From Lacinutrix sp. WUR7 (GTDB taxonomy: Bacteria; Bacteroidota; Bacteroidia; Flavobacteriales; Flavobacteriaceae), in assembly GCF_016864015.1 (NCBI RefSeq), contig NZ_CP045067.1, positions 1,833,001-1,897,000 on the forward strand: 64,000 nucleotides of DNA, written 5' to 3'. Below the pieces are notes generated by a model. It was given only the letters and a program-made list of their open reading frames with translations. It was not told where the DNA came from and searched no databases. The translations under genes and the position numbers were made by a program. This document shows, piece by piece, positions 1-8,810 of this stretch (positions are counted from its first letter, which is position 1; every line of letters begins with the position of its first letter).

Positions 1-1016
1 AAATAGAACCCATAGCGAAAGCCTTAGGGATTAAAGATATTTATGCCACCGAAATGGAATTACGCAACGGTAAGTTTACTGGTCGTGTTTCCGAAATGTG
101 TTGGGGAGAAGGTAAAGCAAGAGCGGCAAGAAAATTTGCGAAAAAGAACAATACCGATTTATCTAAAAGTTATTTTTATACCGATAGCTTTGATGATTAT
201 CCATTATTAAAAATTGTAGGAAAACCAGTTGCTACCAATCCTGATCAACGCTTATCACAAATAGCATTCGAAAATAATTGGCCTATCTTAAGATTTGAAG
301 AGCCAGTAGGAAAACCTTTGGTTAATGGGTTTAGAACTGGATTAGCGGCGGCAAGTATTTATCCTTCCGCTTTAAAAGGAATTGTAAAAGGAGCAATGAC
401 GATGTCTAGGCAAGAAGCCGCAAATACTACCTTTTCTAGTATTGGCGATTTAGGATCCAAAATGGCAGGATTAGAAATTGCAGTAAAAGGAAAGCATAAT
501 TTAGAAGAAATACGTCCCGCAGTTTTTTGTTTTAATCATCAAAGTGCTGCCGATTTCTTTATCGTCATGAAATTGATTCGTCATGATTTTACAGGAATTG
601 CTAAAAAGGAATTAGAAAGAACGCCTTTCGGTCCTATATTTAAAGCGTTAGGTGCTATTTATGTAGATCGTGCTAATAAAGAAAAAGCCATTGAAGCCAT
701 GCAACCAGCTGTAGAAGCTTTAAAGAATGGTATTTCTGTTGCTATCGCGCCAGAGGGAACGAGGAGTGGAAGTAAAACCTTAGGAACCTTTAAAAAAGGT
801 GCGTTTCACTTAGCCATGCAAGCTGGAGTACCAATTATTCCAATCGTGATTAAAAATGCATATATGGCCATGCCTAAAGGAACGAGTATGTTTAAACCAA
901 CACATATAGAAGTGGTTGTTTTAGATCCTGTTGATACTTCCCTTTGGAAACGAAAAAATATCAATAAGCATATTGAAGAAGTTCGAGATTTGTATATTAA
1001 TGAATTAGAAAATTAA
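1..1016 (+). CDS. HAD-IB phosphatase / 1-acylglycerol-3-phosphate acyltransferase fusion, 5'-truncated by window edge
   Basis: The reading frame is open from base 3, before the first visible ATG at 54, and the residues before that ATG (PIAKALGIKDIYATE) read like the interior of a HAD-IB phosphatase, so the gene starts outside the window. The C-terminal part is a PlsC-type acyltransferase with the HX4D motif (NHQSAAD, about residue 161 counted from the ATG at 54) and the substrate-binding PEGTRS motif near residue 233. Such fusions resemble phosphoserine-phosphatase-like HAD proteins joined to an acyltransferase that makes phosphatidic acid at the inner membrane. gpsA follows after 9 bp, so glycerol-3-phosphate formation and its acylation appear co-transcribed. 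The HAD substrate cannot be told from sequence. Confidence 0.85.
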   Translation, partial: IEPIAKALGIKDIYATEMELRNGKFTGRVSEMCWGEGKARAARKFAKKNNTDLSKSYFYTDSFDDYPLLKIVGKPVATNPDQRLSQIAFENNWPILRFEEPVGKPLVNGFRTGLAAASIYPSALKGIVKGAMTMSRQEAANTTFSSIGDLGSKMAGLEIAVKGKHNLEEIRPAVFCFNHQSAADFFIVMKLIRHDFTGIAKKELERTPFGPIFKALGAIYVDRANKEKAIEAMQPAVEALKNGISVAIAPEGTRSGSKTLGTFKKGAFHLAMQAGVPIIPIVIKNAYMAMPKGTSMFKPTHIEVVVLDPVDTSLWKRKNINKHIEEVRDLYINELEN

Positions 1017-1025
1017 TTTTAAGTT

Positions 1026-2027
1026 ATGAAACTAAACGTAGGGATTTTAGGAGGTGGTTCTTGGGGAACCACAGTAGCATCATTAACTGCAAAAAATAAT
1101 GATACTATTTTATGGGCAAGAAATGAAAAGACTATTCGAGAAATTAATGAAGAACATAGCAATTCTAAGTATTTACCAGGAGCAAAATTAAATAAGAATT
1201 TAAAAGCTTCTACTTCTATTGAAGAAACGGTTAAAAATGCAGATGTGATTGTCATGGGAATTCCTTCGCAGCATTTTAGAGAAGTGTTGCGTGCTGCAAA
1301 ACCTTTTATTAGACCTTGGGTTCCTATTGTGAGTTTAGCTAAAGGTTTAGAATTGGACACAAAAATGCGCATGACGCAAATTATTGAAGAAGAACTTCCT
1401 GGGCATCCAGCTGGAGTTCTTACAGGACCTAACTTAGCGAAAGAAATACATGCTGGGCAAGCAGCGGCAGCAGTAATTGCGATGGTAGATAAAACGATTG
1501 CTAAAGAATTACAACAAGTATTTAGCACAGGGTTATTTCGTGTATATACCAATAATGATGTGATAGGTTGCGAACTTGGTGGAGCTCTTAAAAATATTAT
1601 GGCAATTGCCACAGGAATGGGGGATGGTGCAGATGCAGGGGATAATACAAGAGCTGCGTTAATCACCAGAGGCTTATCTGAATTAACTAGGTTGGGAATT
1701 GCCATGGGAGGAAAACGACGCACGTTTGCTGGACTAGCAGGAATGGGAGATTTAGTAGCTACCTGTTCCAGTTCTAAAAGTAGAAACCATCATGTTGGAT
1801 TTCAAATCGGACAAGGGAAAAGTTTAGATCAAATAATTGAAGAAATGGATGAAGTTGCCGAAGGTGTAAAAACGGCAAAAGTAGTTATGGAATTAGCTAA
1901 AGATTATAAGGTCGATATGCCAATATCTAGAGAGGTTTACAAAGTGCTTTACGAAGGGAATACTGTTAATGATGCTTTTAAAGGTTTGCTTAAAATTGAA
2001 AGCGGCTCAGAAAAAGAACCAGGATAA
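1026..2027 (+). CDS. gpsA: NAD(P)-dependent glycerol-3-phosphate dehydrogenase
   Basis: This 333-residue protein has the usual GpsA length. It reduces dihydroxyacetone phosphate to sn-glycerol-3-phosphate for phospholipid synthesis in the cytoplasm. The N-terminal Rossmann motif GILGGGSWGT (residues 6-15), the segment GGALKNIMAIATGMGDG that carries the catalytic lysine, and a family-typical C-terminal half are all visible. It starts 9 bp after the acyltransferase gene, which fits a short phospholipid-precursor operon. A convergent gene begins 10 bp after its stop. Confidence 0.95.
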   Translation: MKLNVGILGGGSWGTTVASLTAKNNDTILWARNEKTIREINEEHSNSKYLPGAKLNKNLKASTSIEETVKNADVIVMGIPSQHFREVLRAAKPFIRPWVPIVSLAKGLELDTKMRMTQIIEEELPGHPAGVLTGPNLAKEIHAGQAAAAVIAMVDKTIAKELQQVFSTGLFRVYTNNDVIGCELGGALKNIMAIATGMGDGADAGDNTRAALITRGLSELTRLGIAMGGKRRTFAGLAGMGDLVATCSSSKSRNHHVGFQIGQGKSLDQIIEEMDEVAEGVKTAKVVMELAKDYKVDMPISREVYKVLYEGNTVNDAFKGLLKIESGSEKEPG

Positions 2028-2037
2028 TAGACTGTTT

Positions 2038-2451
2038 TTATAGTGTTTTTTTTAAATTCACTTTATGGTATTCTGTAGATTCTCCATTTGTTTCTAATGT
2101 CAGATTGCTTTTATCTAGTTTTTTAATTACAGAGGTCCAATTGCCATATCTATAAATGTATTCTAGTTTCAGAGTATCTGCTTCCTTTTTTATATAAATG
2201 TGCGAATGTGATTTTTCAACAGGCTTGTATTCTCCAATAGTTTCCGATATTTCCACATTTTCCACATTTCCTCTTCCATTTTCAAACCAATAATGATAAA
2301 TGCTTTTAGAATCGTCATTTTTAATTTTCCAATACCCAGTAATGGCTTCCTCAATTTCTTTATCAGAAGAGCAGCATTCTAAACTTTGCGCAAAGTTTGA
2401 AAATGGGATTAATAGCAAAAAAAATAGAAGATAATTTTTAAATAAAGACAT
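2038..2451 (-). CDS. small secreted hypothetical protein
   Basis: The 137-residue product starts with a clear signal peptide: a hydrophobic core (residues 7-19) ending at NFAQS, likely cleaved near residue 22. The mature part begins with a CC pair and carries the segment TGYWKIKNDDSK, then alternating polar and aromatic stretches suggestive of a small beta-sheet protein, possibly lipocalin-like. That resemblance is only an impression; I do not recognise the family. It stands alone on the minus strand between gpsA and ppa. Periplasmic or surface location is inferred from the signal peptide. Confidence 0.7.
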   Translation of the reverse strand: MSLFKNYLLFFLLLIPFSNFAQSLECCSSDKEIEEAITGYWKIKNDDSKSIYHYWFENGRGNVENVEISETIGEYKPVEKSHSHIYIKKEADTLKLEYIYRYGNWTSVIKKLDKSNLTLETNGESTEYHKVNLKKTL

Positions 2452-2520
2452 TTAAATAAGAAAATTAATAGCAAACGTATAACAATATACTGTTTTTTAA
2501 TTAAATGGAATGTGTTTTAG

Positions 2521-2551
2521 TTGCTAGAAGCTAAATGTTTCCGTATTTTTG
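2521..2551 (+). promoter_or_regulatory. flavobacterial-type promoter of ppa
   Basis: TTG (2521-2523) and TATTTTTG (2544-2551) are separated by 20 bp and match the Bacteroidetes sigma-A pattern TTG-N17-23-TAnnTTTG. Transcription would start near 2556, about 65 nt before the ppa ATG. Confidence 0.6.
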
Positions 2552-2622
2552 CACTCCAATTTTTTTAGACTTTAATAACAATAATTTTTTTGCTTACGCA
2601 GAAATAATAAATAAAATAATAC

Positions 2623-3150
2623 ATGAGCCCAAAAGGAAAAGAAACATTTGATGTTTTAATAGAGATTCCAAAAGGAAGTAGAAATAAATACGAATATGAT
2701 TTTGATTTACATAAAATCCGTTTCGACAGAATGTTATTTTCTTCCATGATGTACCCAGGAGATTATGGATTTATTCCAGAAACTTTAGCGCTTGATGGTG
2801 ATCCATTAGACGTATTAGTAATGGGTACTGAACCAACTTTTCCAATGTGTGTAATGGAAGTAAAGCCAATTGGAGTATTTCACATGGCGGATGAAAAAGG
2901 ACCAGATGAAAAATTAATATGTGTACCAGTTACAGATCCTATCTGGAATAGTTGCAATGATATTAATGACTTAAATCCACATAGAATAAAAGAAATAACA
3001 CATTTCTTTCAAGTATATAAAGATTTAGAAAAGAAAAAAGTAGACGTAGGTGGTTGGGGAGATGCAAAAGAAGCTTATGAAATTTTAAATAAATGTGTAG
3101 AGCGCTATGAAGATAGTGAACATAAAGCAAAAGGTAACTTTACTATATAA
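2623..3150 (+). CDS. ppa: soluble inorganic pyrophosphatase, family I
   Basis: The 175-residue cytoplasmic enzyme hydrolyses pyrophosphate to two phosphates. The family I signature DGDPLDVLV and the active-site segments EIPKGSRNKYEYD and MYPGDYGFIP are present, and the length is normal for the family. It has its own promoter at 2521-2551 and a hairpin terminator directly after the stop. The next gene encodes a membrane pyrophosphatase, so the two PPi-consuming enzymes are neighbours that were probably transcribed separately. Confidence 0.96.
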   Translation: MSPKGKETFDVLIEIPKGSRNKYEYDFDLHKIRFDRMLFSSMMYPGDYGFIPETLALDGDPLDVLVMGTEPTFPMCVMEVKPIGVFHMADEKGPDEKLICVPVTDPIWNSCNDINDLNPHRIKEITHFFQVYKDLEKKKVDVGGWGDAKEAYEILNKCVERYEDSEHKAKGNFTI

Positions 3151-3172
3151 GACCTTTTAGAGTACAAAACGG

Positions 3173-3203
3173 AAACCCTTTCATTTTAAATGGAAGGGTT
3201 TTT
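3173..3203 (+). terminator. Rho-independent terminator after ppa
   Basis: A stem of AAACCCTT...AAGGGTTT type with a short AT loop is followed by a T-run, 22 bp after the ppa stop codon. Confidence 0.75.
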
Positions 3204-3411
3204 TGTTTTAAAATACTGAAATGCAATTAGTTGTAGTTCTTTTTCTCTCTTTATATATAAATAGCCATTGTTTTGCTTGTTGTATTTTAGGAAATCAAAT
3301 AGTAAAATGATAATTTTTATGTTAAAAAATTGTCATTTTAAAATATTTTTTACTTCTGATTGATTTTATTACTTTAGCAATCGTTAAAAACTAATCAAAC
3401 TATAAAATAAT

Positions 3412-5829
3412 ATGGAATCAATGATGATTTATATGCCAATTGTATTGGCAATTTTAGGATTAATTTACATGGTTGTAAAAAAATCTTGGGTAATGAAACA
3501 AGACGCCGGAGATGGTAAAATGAAAGAGATTTCAGATCATATCTACGAAGGAGCACTTGCTTTCTTAAATGCCGAATATCGTTTACTCGCAATCTTTGTT
3601 GTTATTGTAAGTGTGTTACTTGCCATTGTATCTTTTGTGGTACCAACAACACACTGGTTAATTGTTATCGCTTTTATTTGTGGTGCTGTGTTTTCTGCAT
3701 TTGCAGGAAATATAGGGATGAAAATAGCAACCAAAACAAACGTAAGAACTACACAAGCTGCGCGTACTAGTTTACCAAATGCATTAAAAATATCTTTTGG
3801 TGGTGGTACTGTTATGGGACTTGGTGTTGCTGGTTTAGCAGTACTAGGTTTAACCTTTTTCTTTATATTTTTCTTTCATTATTTTATGGGAGGAGTTTGG
3901 ACAAACACCATGGACATGACTATTGTTCTTGAAACGCTAGCTGGTTTCTCTCTTGGAGCAGAATCTATTGCATTATTTGCTCGTGTTGGTGGCGGTATTT
4001 ATACTAAAGCTGCAGATGTTGGAGCCGATTTAGTTGGTAAAGTAGAAGCTGGGATTCCAGAAGATGATCCAAGAAATCCTGCAACTATTGCAGATAACGT
4101 TGGTGATAATGTTGGTGATGTAGCAGGAATGGGAGCCGATTTATTTGGTTCGTATGTGGCAACCGTATTGGCTGCAATGGTATTAGGAAATTATGTGATT
4201 AAAGATATGGGTGGAAATATTGCAGATGCCTTTGGAGGTATTGGACCAATATTATTGCCAATGGCAATTGCTGGTGTAGGAATTATTATTTCTATTATTG
4301 GTACCATGCTGGTTAAAATTAAAAGTAACGACGCTAAAGAAGCACAAGTAATGAGTGCTTTAAATGTTGGAAACTGGACCTCTATTGTTTTAGTTGCTGC
4401 TGCTTGTTTTGGATTAGTAACTTGGATGTTACCAGAAACCATGCAAATGAATTTCTTTGGTGAAGGCTTACAAGAAATTTCTTCTATGCGTGTGTTTTAT
4501 GCAACCTTAGTAGGTTTAGTAGTTGGAGCAGTTATTTCTTCGGTTACCGAATATTATACCGGATTAGGTAAAAAACCGATCTTAAAAATTGTACAACAAT
4601 CTAGTACAGGAGCAGGAACCAATATTATTGCTGGTTTAGCAACTGGAATGATTTCTACATTCCCTTCTGTTTTATTATTTGCTGCTGCTATATGGGCATC
4701 GTATGCATTTGCAGGGTTTTACGGAGTTTCTTTGGCTGCTTCTGCAATGATGGCTACAACCGCTATGCAATTGGCTATTGATGCTTTCGGACCAATATCC
4801 GATAATGCTGGTGGGATTGCAGAAATGAGCGAACAAGAACCAATTGTAAGAGAGCGTACGGATATTTTAGACTCTGTTGGTAACACAACAGCTGCAACAG
4901 GAAAAGGTTTCGCAATCGCTTCTGCTGCATTAACTTCCTTAGCACTTTTTGCTGCCTATGTAACCTTTACAGGAATTGACGGAATTAACATTTTTAAAGC
5001 ACCAGTTTTAGCTATGTTATTTGTTGGTGGAATGGTGCCTGTAGTATTTTCTGCGTTAGCAATGAATGCAGTAGGTAAAGCTGCCATGGAAATGGTAGAA
5101 GAAGTGAGACGTCAGTTTAGAGATATTCCTGGAATTATGGAAGGTACTGGGAAACCAGAATACGATAAATGTGTGGCTATTTCTACAAAAGCATCGTTAA
5201 AAGAAATGATGCTACCTGGTTTATTAACTATCGGATTTCCTTTAGTTATTGCTTTTGTTCCTATGATTTTTGGAATGAATAATCTGGCTATTGCCGAAAT
5301 GTTAGGTGGTTATATGGCTGGGGTTACTGTTTCAGGTGTACTTTGGGCAATCTTTCAGAATAACGCTGGAGGTGCTTGGGATAATGCTAAGAAATCTTTT
5401 GAAGCTGGAGTAGAGATCAATGGAGAAATGACCTATAAAGGTTCTGATGCGCATAAAGCTGCAGTTACTGGGGATACGGTTGGTGATCCTTTTAAAGATA
5501 CTTCTGGACCATCAATGAATATCTTAATTAAACTGACTTGTTTAATTGGATTAGTAATTGCTCCAATTTTAGGCGGACATACCGAAGAAGGTATGGCTAA
5601 AACAACAGAAATTTATAAAGAAGTAATAGTCGCAGATAATATTGAGATTTTTAAAAAGGCTGCTATTGAAAGAATGGAAAACGGTAACGCTAAAGCTACA
5701 GTGAAAATAGTAACGGTTACCAATGGAGTTGAAGAAGTGGTAACACAGGTTTTCGAAGGTTCTATGGAGGAAGTTACCAAGCAAGTAGAAGCTTTAGGTG
5801 GCGATATTAAAATAAAATTTTTAGAATAA
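3412..5829 (+). CDS. hppA: ion-pumping membrane pyrophosphatase, K+-dependent type, with C-terminal extension
   Basis: This 805-residue polytopic protein couples PPi hydrolysis to H+ and/or Na+ export. The PPi-binding motif [11 protein letters not shown] and the acidic segment [20 protein letters not shown] are intact. At the K+-dependence site it reads [10 protein letters not shown], with Ala494 and Gly497; K+-independent pumps carry Lys and Thr there, so this should be a K+-dependent enzyme. After the last membrane helix (ends near residue 720) lies a hydrophilic tail of about 85 residues, absent from shorter pumps I know, ending [10 protein letters not shown]. Whether H+ or Na+ is pumped cannot be decided by eye. 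A terminator follows. Confidence 0.95.
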   Translation: MESMMIYMPIVLAILGLIYMVVKKSWVMKQDAGDGKMKEISDHIYEGALAFLNAEYRLLAIFVVIVSVLLAIVSFVVPTTHWLIVIAFICGAVFSAFAGNIGMKIATKTNVRTTQAARTSLPNALKISFGGGTVMGLGVAGLAVLGLTFFFIFFFHYFMGGVWTNTMDMTIVLETLAGFSLGAESIALFARVGGGIYTKAADVGADLVGKVEAGIPEDDPRNPATIADNVGDNVGDVAGMGADLFGSYVATVLAAMVLGNYVIKDMGGNIADAFGGIGPILLPMAIAGVGIIISIIGTMLVKIKSNDAKEAQVMSALNVGNWTSIVLVAAACFGLVTWMLPETMQMNFFGEGLQEISSMRVFYATLVGLVVGAVISSVTEYYTGLGKKPILKIVQQSSTGAGTNIIAGLATGMISTFPSVLLFAAAIWASYAFAGFYGVSLAASAMMATTAMQLAIDAFGPISDNAGGIAEMSEQEPIVRERTDILDSVGNTTAATGKGFAIASAALTSLALFAAYVTFTGIDGINIFKAPVLAMLFVGGMVPVVFSALAMNAVGKAAMEMVEEVRRQFRDIPGIMEGTGKPEYDKCVAISTKASLKEMMLPGLLTIGFPLVIAFVPMIFGMNNLAIAEMLGGYMAGVTVSGVLWAIFQNNAGGAWDNAKKSFEAGVEINGEMTYKGSDAHKAAVTGDTVGDPFKDTSGPSMNILIKLTCLIGLVIAPILGGHTEEGMAKTTEIYKEVIVADNIEIFKKAAIERMENGNAKATVKIVTVTNGVEEVVTQVFEGSMEEVTKQVEALGGDIKIKFLE

Positions 5830-5854
5830 ATAATTACGATTATTTTTGTTTATG

Positions 5855-5882
5855 AAACCACGCTTTATGCGTGGTTTTTTGT
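5855..5882 (+). terminator. Rho-independent terminator after hppA
   Basis: A perfect 9-bp stem AAACCACGC/GCGTGGTTT with a 5-nt loop is followed by TTT. It lies 25 bp after the hppA stop. Confidence 0.85.
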
Positions 5883-5905
5883 TATTTTGAGGTAATATAA
5901 TAGGT

Positions 5906-6910
5906 ATGAAATTATTTAAAAGAGACCCGGTTCAAATTATAGCTTTTCAAAGCTACGGAACGGATACGCACTTTTATTTACGTGGAAGAGCTTTGCAAGA
6001 TGAATCTATAGATCTAGAACAACAGGGTTTTTGTAGTTTGTTAGCCAACAGTTGGAAACGTTTAGAAAGCGACGAAATAAAACATGTAGCCATTAGTATC
6101 ACCTTACCAAATGGAACTGTTTTAGAAACCACTAGTGATAATCATGGTTATTTTAAAGTAAAAGCTGATGTGGTAGGTTTAAGAGCTATGGCTAATGTCG
6201 AAGGTTGGTTGCATTGTGAAGTTGCTTTTAATCCTATTGGGATGAAACATAACATACAAAAGGATAATCGGTTTCCTGCCGAAATACTTATACCTTCCAG
6301 TCAAGTAGATTTTGGTGTTGCTAGTGATATTGATGATACTATTTTACATACCGGAGTAGTATCTACTTTAAAATGGCGTGTACTTTATAACACCCTTTTT
6401 AAATCTGCAAAAATGCGTTTGCCTTTGGAAGGTACTGCAGATTTTTATCATTTATTACATCGTGGGAAATCTGGAGCAAATGCCAATCCCATATTTTATG
6501 TTAGCCATAGTCCGTGGAATTTATATCGCTATTTAGAATTGTTTTTGAAGCAAAACAACTTCCCTAAAGGTCCTATCTTATTACGAAGTTTTAAAGATAT
6601 TTTGAAACGCAAAAAAGCCAATGATAAACCAGAGAAGCAAAAGGAAATTTTAAACTTATTAAAAACGTATCCAGACTTGCCTTTTATTTTAATTGGCGAT
6701 AGTGGTGAGCATGATCCCGATATTTATATGGAAATAGCCGAGTTGTTTCCTGGACGAATAAAAGCGATTTATTTACGCAGTGTAAAGCACAAAAAGAAAA
6801 TGATTCGAGTAAAAGGATTGCTGGAGAATTATAAAACAACGCCTGCTTTATTAGTAGAAAGTAGTGCGCAAGCCATTAAACATGCTCGTGAAAATGAGTT
6901 TATAAAATAA
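5906..6910 (+). CDS. APP1-like phosphatidate phosphatase domain protein (DUF2183)
   Basis: The 334-residue protein carries the HAD-type catalytic motif DIDDT (residues 141-145) in the setting VASDIDDTILHTGV, followed by FYVSHSPWNLY and LIGDSGEHDPDIY, the arrangement of the APP1 catalytic domain (phosphatidate phosphatase). Residues 1-130 form a beta-rich N-terminal region. No signal peptide is visible, so a cytoplasmic or membrane-associated role is inferred. A degenerate DNA copy of its 3' end lies about 1 kb downstream at 7711-7862. Substrate is assigned by family only. Confidence 0.85.
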   Translation: MKLFKRDPVQIIAFQSYGTDTHFYLRGRALQDESIDLEQQGFCSLLANSWKRLESDEIKHVAISITLPNGTVLETTSDNHGYFKVKADVVGLRAMANVEGWLHCEVAFNPIGMKHNIQKDNRFPAEILIPSSQVDFGVASDIDDTILHTGVVSTLKWRVLYNTLFKSAKMRLPLEGTADFYHLLHRGKSGANANPIFYVSHSPWNLYRYLELFLKQNNFPKGPILLRSFKDILKRKKANDKPEKQKEILNLLKTYPDLPFILIGDSGEHDPDIYMEIAELFPGRIKAIYLRSVKHKKKMIRVKGLLENYKTTPALLVESSAQAIKHARENEFIK

Positions 6911-6943
6911 GCGAACGTTGATTGCGATTTTGGTACCTGTACC

Positions 6944-7591
6944 TTAAGAATAAAATAATTTAGCAAACTGAAAAAGAGAAGCAGCTATTAATAAAACCCC
7001 AATTATTCGATTGATTTTTGTGGTGGTGTTTTTCATTTTAATTTTTAGTCTATGACTAAACTTTCCATAGCCAAATAAGGTAATTACTTTTCCGGAAAAA
7101 ATACCAAAGAGGAACGGAATCAATAATACGTATGCCATGCTTATATCTAAATAGAGCATTTTTTTGTTTAAAAAAGAAATAACCAAAATCCAATAAATCA
7201 ACACGGTTGGATTCACTAAACCTAAGATGAAACCTAGCATTTGTTTCGAAAGGTTAAATCGTTTTTTTATAATAATACACTCATCATTTTCATCTTTAAT
7301 ACATTCCTTTCTTCCTAAAAGAAGAATAATTCCAACGACTAATAATAGTAATGCAATAGCAAATTGCATCCAAATGTTATTGCTAATAAAGTTTTAAATT
7401 TGCAGATTAAATTGAAGGGCTATTATTACTAAAATGATTTCGGCTAAAGCTGCTGTGTAGATAATTTTTAAAGCACTTTGAATGTTTTCTTTTATGGTGG
7501 TATTAATAACCGCAACATTAGTGGTTCCTAATGGTAGTGCGCCAATTATGGCTGTAATAAATCCTAAGAATAAGTAGGTTATGGAGGTCAT
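6944..7591 (-). pseudogene. LysE/RhtB-type exporter gene interrupted by an in-frame stop
   Basis: Two open segments (7394-7591 and 6944-7369) are in the same frame and are separated only by a TAA at 7394-7396 and eight sense codons. Joined, they give about 215 residues, the normal LysE-family length, with an N-terminal helix pair containing LPLGTTNVAVINTT and later helices containing GLVNPTVLIYW, typical of amino-acid exporters of this family. One nonsense change thus explains the break; no frameshift is needed. It could also be a sequencing error. The neighbourhood downstream is decayed, which favours a true pseudogene. Confidence 0.75.
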
Positions 7592-7710
7592 ACGTTTTCT
7601 GTAATTCTATGGATTAGAAGTGTTGGTTTTTAAACATAACCATTTATAATCTATAGTAATCCTATAATTTTTATGGTTTTTATTGTCGGATAGTAGGTCG
7701 GCATGAAGCG

Positions 7711-7862
7711 GTTTACCTTTCATTTTAATTAAGGATAGTAATGTTCCTGATCGGCATATTTGTATGAAAATAGCAGTGCAGTTTCCTTCGTGAATAAAAG
7801 TTATTTATTTGCGTAATGTAAAAACAAGAAAAAAAGGATGGAGTAAAGGTTTGCTGAAATTA
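7711..7862 (+). pseudogene. degenerate duplicate of the APP1-like gene 3' region
   Basis: The stretch aligns by eye with 6677-6833 inside the APP1-like gene over its whole length. Shared blocks include cattttaatt near the start, gatagt, catatttgtatg against gatatttatatg, the block around tttcct..gtgaataaaag, and ttatttgcgtaatgtaaa. It contains several stops in every frame and no start. It is a relic, not a gene. A terminator-like hairpin follows at 7878. Confidence 0.7.
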
Positions 7863-7877
7863 GTAATATTTCCAGCT

Positions 7878-7908
7878 CCTTCCTTTAGCTAAAGGAAGGT
7901 GGTTTTTT
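7878..7908 (+). terminator. Rho-independent terminator-like hairpin
   Basis: A perfect 9-bp stem CCTTCCTTT/AAAGGAAGG with a 4-nt loop is followed by TGG and six T. It follows the APP1 relic and may be the former terminator of that gene copy. Confidence 0.65.
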
Positions 7909-7966
7909 GTTGTAACAAAAAAGCGGATGGTTTGTTATAAAAGGCGTAGCTCTTTTTATGTATAAT

Positions 7967-8113
7967 CCTGCTGCGTTAGCGATAGCAACGGCATCCTTTT
8001 TATGTCAGTTCGAGTGATTTGTGAAGCATGAGCAAATAGTATCGAGAACAAGTAAAAAAGACCTGCCTGCCGGCAGGCAGGTACAGTGAATAGCGGACCC
8101 TTGTGGTAACGCC
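7967..8113 (+). repeat. dispersed intergenic repeat, family I, copy 1
   Basis: This copy runs from gctgcgttagcga through ggcatcctttttatg and tatcgagaacaag to ggtaacgcc. Copy 2 lies at 41291-41422 in the same orientation; inverted copies lie at 61151-61227 and, degenerate, at 16553-16648. It has no coding potential. The 7592-8192 gap otherwise holds only the APP1 relic, its hairpin and this element. Confidence 0.75.
8061..8082. repeat. 22-bp perfect GC-rich palindrome inside the family I repeat
   Basis: ACCTGCCTGCC is followed directly by its reverse complement. It stands out in AT-rich surroundings and is missing from the other family I copies, so it looks like an insertion into copy 1. Confidence 0.8.
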
Positions 8114-8170
8114 CAACCTTCGCTAAAGCTTCGGTTGGCTAACCAAGCATTCGTTTATACTTTGATTGGT

Positions 8171-8195
8171 TAATCTAGAAATAATTTCTAGATTA
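8171..8195. repeat. perfect inverted repeat overlapping the stop of the kinase gene
   Basis: TAATCTAGAAA and its reverse complement are separated by TAA. The stem includes the stop codon of the deoxynucleoside kinase gene. There is no T-run, so it is a weak terminator or mRNA 3'-end hairpin at best. Confidence 0.6.
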
Positions 8196-8807
8196 AAATA
8201 ATCCGTTTATTTCTGCGTCAATTTTATTTAAGATAAATCCTAAATCTTCTGGGTTATCTACAAAATCCAGATTATCTACATCAATAATTAAAAGGTTTCC
8301 TTTGTTGTATCCCGTAATCCAAGCTTCATAACGCTCATTTAATCTACTTAAATAATCGATGCTTATCGAGTTTTCATAATCGCGACCACGTTTGTGAATT
8401 TGCGATACAAGGTTAGAAATAGAACTACGTAAATAAATAAGTAAATCTGGACCTTCTACAAAACTTTCCATAAGATCGAAAAGCGATTTGTAGTTTTCAA
8501 AATCACGATTGGTCATCAAGCCCATAGCGTGCAAGTTTGGTGCAAAAATATGTGCGTCTTCGTAAATGGTTCTGTCTTGAATGATGTCTCTACCGCTTTC
8601 ACGAATATCGGAAACTTGACGAAACCTACTATTTAAAAAGTAAACTTGTAAGTTGAAACTCCAACGTTCCATTTGATTGTAAAAATCGTCTAAATAAGGA
8701 TTATCTACTACGTCTTCTAACTGGGCTTCCCATTTATAATGTTTGGCTAGTAATTTTGTAAGCGTGGTTTTACCAGCACCAATATTTCCTGCTATAGCAA
8801 CGTGCAT
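8193..8807 (-). CDS. deoxynucleoside kinase
   Basis: The 204-residue protein has a P-loop at its very N-terminus (GNIGAGKTT, residues 7-15), the segment ERWSFNLQVYFLNSRF and the DRTIYED motif of the dNK/dGK-dCK family. It phosphorylates deoxynucleosides in the salvage pathway in the cytoplasm. It is the last gene of a minus-strand run with a 3-bp gap to the gene before it, so it is probably co-transcribed with the two-component genes. The nucleoside preferred is not visible from sequence. Confidence 0.9.
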   Translation of the reverse strand: MHVAIAGNIGAGKTTLTKLLAKHYKWEAQLEDVVDNPYLDDFYNQMERWSFNLQVYFLNSRFRQVSDIRESGRDIIQDRTIYEDAHIFAPNLHAMGLMTNRDFENYKSLFDLMESFVEGPDLLIYLRSSISNLVSQIHKRGRDYENSISIDYLSRLNERYEAWITGYNKGNLLIIDVDNLDFVDNPEDLGFILNKIDAEINGLF

Positions 8808-8810
8808 ATA

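Noticed and set aside
1019-1723. Long minus-strand frame of 234 codons opposite gpsA
   Set aside because: It is the antisense of a clear gpsA gene; its composition (Ser, Pro, Ala runs) is that of a shadow frame and no motif is visible.
8171-8195. Rho-independent terminator for the deoxynucleoside kinase operon
   Set aside because: The stem is AT-rich and no T-run follows on the minus strand; listed only as an inverted repeat.
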